From: Amycolatopsis anabasis
GTDB taxonomy: Bacteria > Actinomycetota > Actinomycetes > Mycobacteriales > Pseudonocardiaceae
DNA: 64,000 bases
Reading direction: 5' to 3'
NCBI RefSeq assembly: GCF_009765355.1
Contig: NZ_VTHK01000006.1
Coordinates: 124,001-188,000, forward strand
Under the pieces are notes generated by a model. It saw only the letters and a program-made list of their open reading frames with translations. It did not search any database and was not told the DNA's origin. The position numbers and the translations under genes were made by a program. Positions 60,771 to 64,000 of this stretch are shown here, in pieces (within the stretch, counting starts at the first letter, position 1; every line of letters begins with the position of its first letter).

Positions 60771-61484
60771 CGACCCATCGACCTGGCCCGGGAACACGGG
60801 TTGTCCGCGCAGGCGGTCCGCAACTACGACGACGCGGGCATCCTCCCGCCGACCGAGCGCAGCGAGACCGGCTACCGGCGCTACACGCCCCTGCACGCGC
60901 AGGCCCTGCGCGCCTTCCTCGCGTTGCGCCGCGGCCACGGGCACCAGCAGGCGATGGAGCTCATGCGCGCGGTCCACCGCGGCGACCTCGAGTCCGCCTA
61001 CCGGCTCATCGACACCGCGCACGTCGCGCTGCTCGCCGAACGCGACACCCGCACCGAGTCCGCGACGGCCCTGGGCACCCTGTCCACCACGACGCCCGCC
61101 ACGGCCAACGGCCGGCCGCTGACCGTGGGCGAGCTCGCGCGCCGGCTCGGCGTGCACCCGGCGACCTTGCGCACCTGGGAGACCGAGGGCATCCTGCGCC
61201 CCAAACGCAACCGGGCGACCGGCTACCGCGAATACGGACCGGACTGCGTGCGCGACGCCGAGATCGCGCGGCAGCTGCGCCGGGGCGGCTACCTGCTGTC
61301 CCAGGTCGCCCGGTTCCTCGATTCGCTGCGCGAGGCGGGCGGGGCGGACGCGTTGACCGCCTTCCTCGACTCCTGGCAGGACCGGCTGACCACGCGCAGC
61401 CGCAACCTCCTCGCCGGCGCGGCCCAACTCGACGCCTACCTCACCATGCTCGATCGGACGCGGCAGCGGCCGTCGGCGACGTAG
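60768..61484 (+). CDS. MerR-family regulator with two HTH domains (TioE-like), probable CTG start
   Basis: A 238-residue regulator. The N-terminal MerR HTH begins at the first codon (LRPIDLAREHGLSAQAVRNYDDAGILPPTER); a second MerR-like HTH follows at about residues 122-180 (PLTVGELARRLGVHPATLRTWETEGIL). This duplicated arrangement is typical for TioE-family actinobacterial regulators. Homologues start with Met-Arg-Pro-Ile/Val-Asp-Leu-Ala-Arg-Glu-His; here that Met is encoded by CTG, supported by GGAGG at 60757. Starting at the TTG 60801 would remove half of the first HTH. It is divergent from the esterase gene, its likely target. Confidence 0.88.
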   Translation: MRPIDLAREHGLSAQAVRNYDDAGILPPTERSETGYRRYTPLHAQALRAFLALRRGHGHQQAMELMRAVHRGDLESAYRLIDTAHVALLAERDTRTESATALGTLSTTTPATANGRPLTVGELARRLGVHPATLRTWETEGILRPKRNRATGYREYGPDCVRDAEIARQLRRGGYLLSQVARFLDSLREAGGADALTAFLDSWQDRLTTRSRNLLAGAAQLDAYLTMLDRTRQRPSAT

Positions 61485-61513
61485 TGGGCCCGACCCCGTG
61501 CGTTCCCACGGCC

Positions 61514-63208
61514 TCAGAAGGGACCGGTGAGTTCGCCGAGTTTGTCGGTGAGTTCGACGTTGTGCGAGTAGTCGACCGGCACGGTGACGACCGAGACGCC
61601 GTCGTCGGCGAGCGCTTTGCGCAGCGTGGGCAGCAGCTCGTCGGCGGCGGTGATCCGGTAGCCCCGGGCGCCGAAACTCTCCGCGTACTGGACGAAGTCG
61701 GGGTTGCCGAAGGCGATGTGGGAACTGCGGCGCAGTTCCAGGTCCATCTTCCAGTCGATCAGCCCGTAGGCGTCGTCCTGCCAGATCAGCACCGTGATCG
61801 GGATGTTCTCGCGGACCGCGGTCTCCAGTTCCTGGCTGTTCATCAGGAACGCGCCGTCCCCGGTGGCGGCCAGCACGCGCCGCTCCGGATGGGCCAGTTT
61901 GGCCGCGAGCGCGCCCGGCACCCCGAAGCCCATCGCGGACAGCCCGTTGGACACCAGCAGGGTGTTGGGTTCGTAGGTCGGGTACATCCGGGCCAGCCAC
62001 ATCTTCACCGCGCCGGTGTCGGCGAGCACGATGTCGTCGCGGCGCATGGCCTCGCGGATATCGGCGACGATCCGGCGCGGGGACAGCGGAAACCCGTCCT
62101 CGGCGCGTCCCTGGTCCAGCTCGTCGCGGATCAGCCCGCGGATCTTCTCCCCGGTGCCCGCGAGGTCGAACCGGCGGGGCACGGCGTCCGCCAGCGCGCG
62201 CAACGAGCGGGAGATGTCGCCCTGAATGCCGACATCGACCGGGTAGTGGTTGTCGACCTCGGCGGGGAACTGGTGAATGTGGACGATCCGCTTGTCACCC
62301 CGCGGGTTGATCTTGACCGGATCGAACTCCTGCAACTCGTACCCGACCGCGAGAAGCACGTCGGCCTCGTCGAAGCCGAAGTTGACGTAGTCGTGGCGCA
62401 TGAAGCCGACCGCGCCGAGCGCGTGCGGATGGTCGTCGGGGAAGACGCCCTTGCCGTTGAAGGTGGTGGCGACCGGCAGCCCGAGCCGCTCGGAGAACTC
62501 CACCAGCGCCGCGGACGCGCGATCGCGGGTCGCGCCGTGCCCGGCCAGCACGATCGGCCGGGCGGCCGAGGAGAGGATCTCCGCGGCGCGGGCGACCTGG
62601 GACGGCGAAGGCTCCTGCGGGCGCACCACGTTGACCGGCAGCGGTTTCAGGTCGCCGGTGACCGGCGCGGCTTCGACGTCCTCCGGGATGGCCAGGTACA
62701 CCGCGCCGGGCCGCTCGGTCTGGGCGGTCTTGAACGCCTTGCGCACCAGTTCCGGCAGCGCCTCGGCCGCGGGCGCGAGTTCCGCCCATTTCGTGATCGG
62801 CCGGAACAACCGCACCAGATCCACCACCTGGTGCGACTCCTTGTAGATCCGGTCCAGGCCGACCTGCGCGGAGATCGCGACGACCGGGGTGCTGTTCGTG
62901 GTCGCGTCGGCCACCCCCAGCTGCAGGTTGATCGCGCCGGGCCCCAGGGTGGCCGACGCCACGCCCGCCTTGCCGGTCAGCCGCCCGTAGATCTCGGCCA
63001 TGAACGCCGCACCCTGCTCATGCCGCACCAGGATGTAGCGGATCGGCGAATCGTTCAGCGCGTCGACGAAATGGATGTTCTCCTCACCGGGGACGCCGAA
63101 GACATATTCGACGCCCTCGGCTTCCAGGATCCGGACCAGCAACCGCGCGGCGTTGTCCGGCGAAGCATTGGCAGGCAAGGAAATCCGCTCCCCACAGTCG
63201 TGCACCAT
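61514..63208 (-). CDS. Acetolactate synthase-like ThDP-dependent enzyme
   Basis: A 564-residue ThDP enzyme. The catalytic Glu64 is in LVRHEQGAAFMAE; the ThDP/Mg motif is GDGAFLMNSQELETAVREN through DDAYGLIDWK; the FAD-region core domain covers about 200-340. It is most like the AlsS-type large subunit that forms acetolactate from pyruvate, although related families (glyoxylate carboligase, others) share this pattern. No regulatory small subunit gene or ilvC follows, which favours a catabolic or specialised role over branched-chain amino acid synthesis. The start is the ATG at 63206-63208 with GGGAAG about 6 nt upstream. Confidence 0.88.
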   Translation of the reverse strand: MVHDCGERISLPANASPDNAARLLVRILEAEGVEYVFGVPGEENIHFVDALNDSPIRYILVRHEQGAAFMAEIYGRLTGKAGVASATLGPGAINLQLGVADATTNSTPVVAISAQVGLDRIYKESHQVVDLVRLFRPITKWAELAPAAEALPELVRKAFKTAQTERPGAVYLAIPEDVEAAPVTGDLKPLPVNVVRPQEPSPSQVARAAEILSSAARPIVLAGHGATRDRASAALVEFSERLGLPVATTFNGKGVFPDDHPHALGAVGFMRHDYVNFGFDEADVLLAVGYELQEFDPVKINPRGDKRIVHIHQFPAEVDNHYPVDVGIQGDISRSLRALADAVPRRFDLAGTGEKIRGLIRDELDQGRAEDGFPLSPRRIVADIREAMRRDDIVLADTGAVKMWLARMYPTYEPNTLLVSNGLSAMGFGVPGALAAKLAHPERRVLAATGDGAFLMNSQELETAVRENIPITVLIWQDDAYGLIDWKMDLELRRSSHIAFGNPDFVQYAESFGARGYRITAADELLPTLRKALADDGVSVVTVPVDYSHNVELTDKLGELTGPF

Positions 63209-63299
63209 CCGTACTTCCCATTGTCCGCCGCCGGCTCGGAATCTCCGTCGAATGTGACCGGACAGACTGCTCGGTCGTAACGCGGTTCTCATCGCCCTG

Positions 63300-63351
63300 G
63301 GGGTCGTGAGTGTTCCGACCGGTTGGCACCGGCCTGTCCACTCACGACCCC
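63300..63351. repeat. Interspersed inverted-repeat element, related to 52153 and 52520
   Basis: 13-bp perfect arms, GGGGTCGTGAGTG (63300-63312) and CACTCACGACCCC (63339-63351), enclose a 26-nt spacer with an inner CCGGT/ACCGG stem. The left arm and its continuation match the unit at about 52153 with one mismatch in 24 positions. It lies between the ALS gene and the partial LLM gene and could also act as a terminator for the latter. Confidence 0.8.
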
Positions 63352-63399
63352 AGCACCCGGCTCCACGCGTACACAAGGGAACCGGTGTGGGTGGTCGCC

Positions 63400-64000
63400 T
63401 CAATCCCGCGCCAGGCCGACGCGTTCGGCGAGCCGCGCCAGGTAGCCGGTGACCACCTCGGGTTCCGCGTCCGGCAGTCCGAACAGGACTTCGGTCACCC
63501 CGGATTCCGCCCAGGCGGCCAGCGTGTCCGGGCCCGGCTTGCCCGCGAGGGCAACCACCTCGGGCGCGCCCTCCCGGCCCGACTCCGCCCAGAGTTCCCG
63601 CAACCGGCGGGCTCGCGCACCGATGTCGCGATCGGTGGGGGTGGTCATCCAGCCGTCGGCGTGCCGCGCGATCCAGGCGAGGTTGCGGTCCGTGCCGCCC
63701 GCGCCCAGCAACACCGGCACCCGTCCGGCGCGCACCGGCTTCGGCCACGCCCAGCTGGGCCCGAAGCGCACGAACTCGCCGTGGTAGCTCGCCTCCTCCT
63801 GGGTCCACAGCGCTCGCATGGCGCCGAGGTACTCGCGCAGCGCGGTCCGGCGCCGGCCGCCCGGAACGCCGTGATCGGCCAGCTCGTCGGTGTTCCAGCC
63901 GAACCCCGCGCCGAGCACCACGCGGCCGCCGGAAAGGTGGTCGAGCGAAGCGATCGTCTTCGCCAGCGCGATGGGGTCGTGCTCGGCGGGCAGGGCGACG
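63400..64000 (-). CDS. LLM-class F420-dependent oxidoreductase, partial (N-terminus off window)
   Basis: The minus-strand frame runs off the right edge; about 199 residues are visible. The visible start is inside the protein: ALPAEHDPIALAKTIASLDHLSGGRVVLGAGFGWNTDEL is the hallmark of actinobacterial luciferase-like F420 oxidoreductases (SGGR.xLGxGxGW). Next come EYLGAMRALWTQEEASYHGEFVRFGPSW and the typical RVPVLLGAGGTDRNLAWIARHADGWMT. It would reduce or oxidise a substrate with F420H2. The repeat element at 63300-63351 lies about 50 bp beyond its stop. Confidence 0.88.
   Translation of the reverse strand, partial: VALPAEHDPIALAKTIASLDHLSGGRVVLGAGFGWNTDELADHGVPGGRRRTALREYLGAMRALWTQEEASYHGEFVRFGPSWAWPKPVRAGRVPVLLGAGGTDRNLAWIARHADGWMTTPTDRDIGARARRLRELWAESGREGAPEVVALAGKPGPDTLAAWAESGVTEVLFGLPDAEPEVVTGYLARLAERVGLARD

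Overview
The window is high-GC actinobacterial DNA. Its genome type is most like Amycolatopsis or a close relative in the Pseudonocardiaceae. The pointers are the codon bias, frequent GTG starts, ATGA stop/start overlaps, an Lsr2 protein, F420-type luciferase-like enzymes, an EccE-like type VII secretion protein, a fused glycine-betaine methyltransferase as known from Actinopolyspora, and short interspersed intergenic repeats. The genus is an inference. No rRNA, tRNA, CRISPR array, insertion sequence or replication origin was recognised.

Left part (1-9853): the end of a type II fatty acid/polyketide-like set (ACP, a ketosynthase with Cys-His-His-Lys, a second ketosynthase lacking the cysteine and cut by the window edge, and a divergent KASIII-like enzyme), a NarL-type two-component pair, and a heterodimeric ABC exporter with one degenerate ATP site, divergent from a TetR gene across a clear inverted repeat. 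Next (10323-25559) come a bifunctional betaine-forming methyltransferase, an LLM-class oxidoreductase, a PucR-type regulator with two small hypotheticals, an ECF sigma factor, a secreted phospholipase A2, an IclR regulator, and an ECF sigma/RskA-like anti-sigma pair. The sigma pair diverges from a two-gene electron-transfer module: a four-histidine ferric-reductase-like membrane domain fused to a C-x5-C-x36-C ferredoxin, plus its NAD(P)H-dependent reductase. A large ATP-binding LuxR regulator and Lsr2 follow.

Middle (26072-36935): small metabolic and regulatory genes, then a five-gene minus-strand operon (flavin monooxygenase, TetR, hydrolase, acetoacetate-decarboxylase-like protein, SDR). 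Its promoter carries a 14-bp palindrome. Immediately upstream lies a second copy of the membrane-ferredoxin/reductase module with the same His and Cys spacing.

Right part: 37087-51584 is a surface/secretion island. It holds a pseudokinase with a membrane anchor, a transglutaminase-like membrane protein with Ser in place of Cys, DUF58, MoxR, an FN3 protein, an OmpR-type two-component pair, an EccE-like protein, a LuxR-type regulator, a beta-helix/AAA+ fusion and an orphan response regulator. 51619-64000 holds another NarL-type pair, small membrane proteins, a molybdopterin oxidoreductase fused to a flavin reductase and 2Fe-2S domain (with an apparent one-base frameshift), an erythromycin-esterase-like enzyme divergent from a MerR gene with a probable CTG start, an acetolactate-synthase-like enzyme and a partial LLM oxidoreductase.

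The most unusual non-coding signal is a family of 21-22-bp tandem repeats sharing a GAGTTnCnC core. It occurs in intergenic clusters at 13584-13649, 25727-26040 and 55042-55337. A mosaic of other repeats, flanked by inverted copies of one unit, lies at 52153-52520; that unit recurs at 63300-63351.
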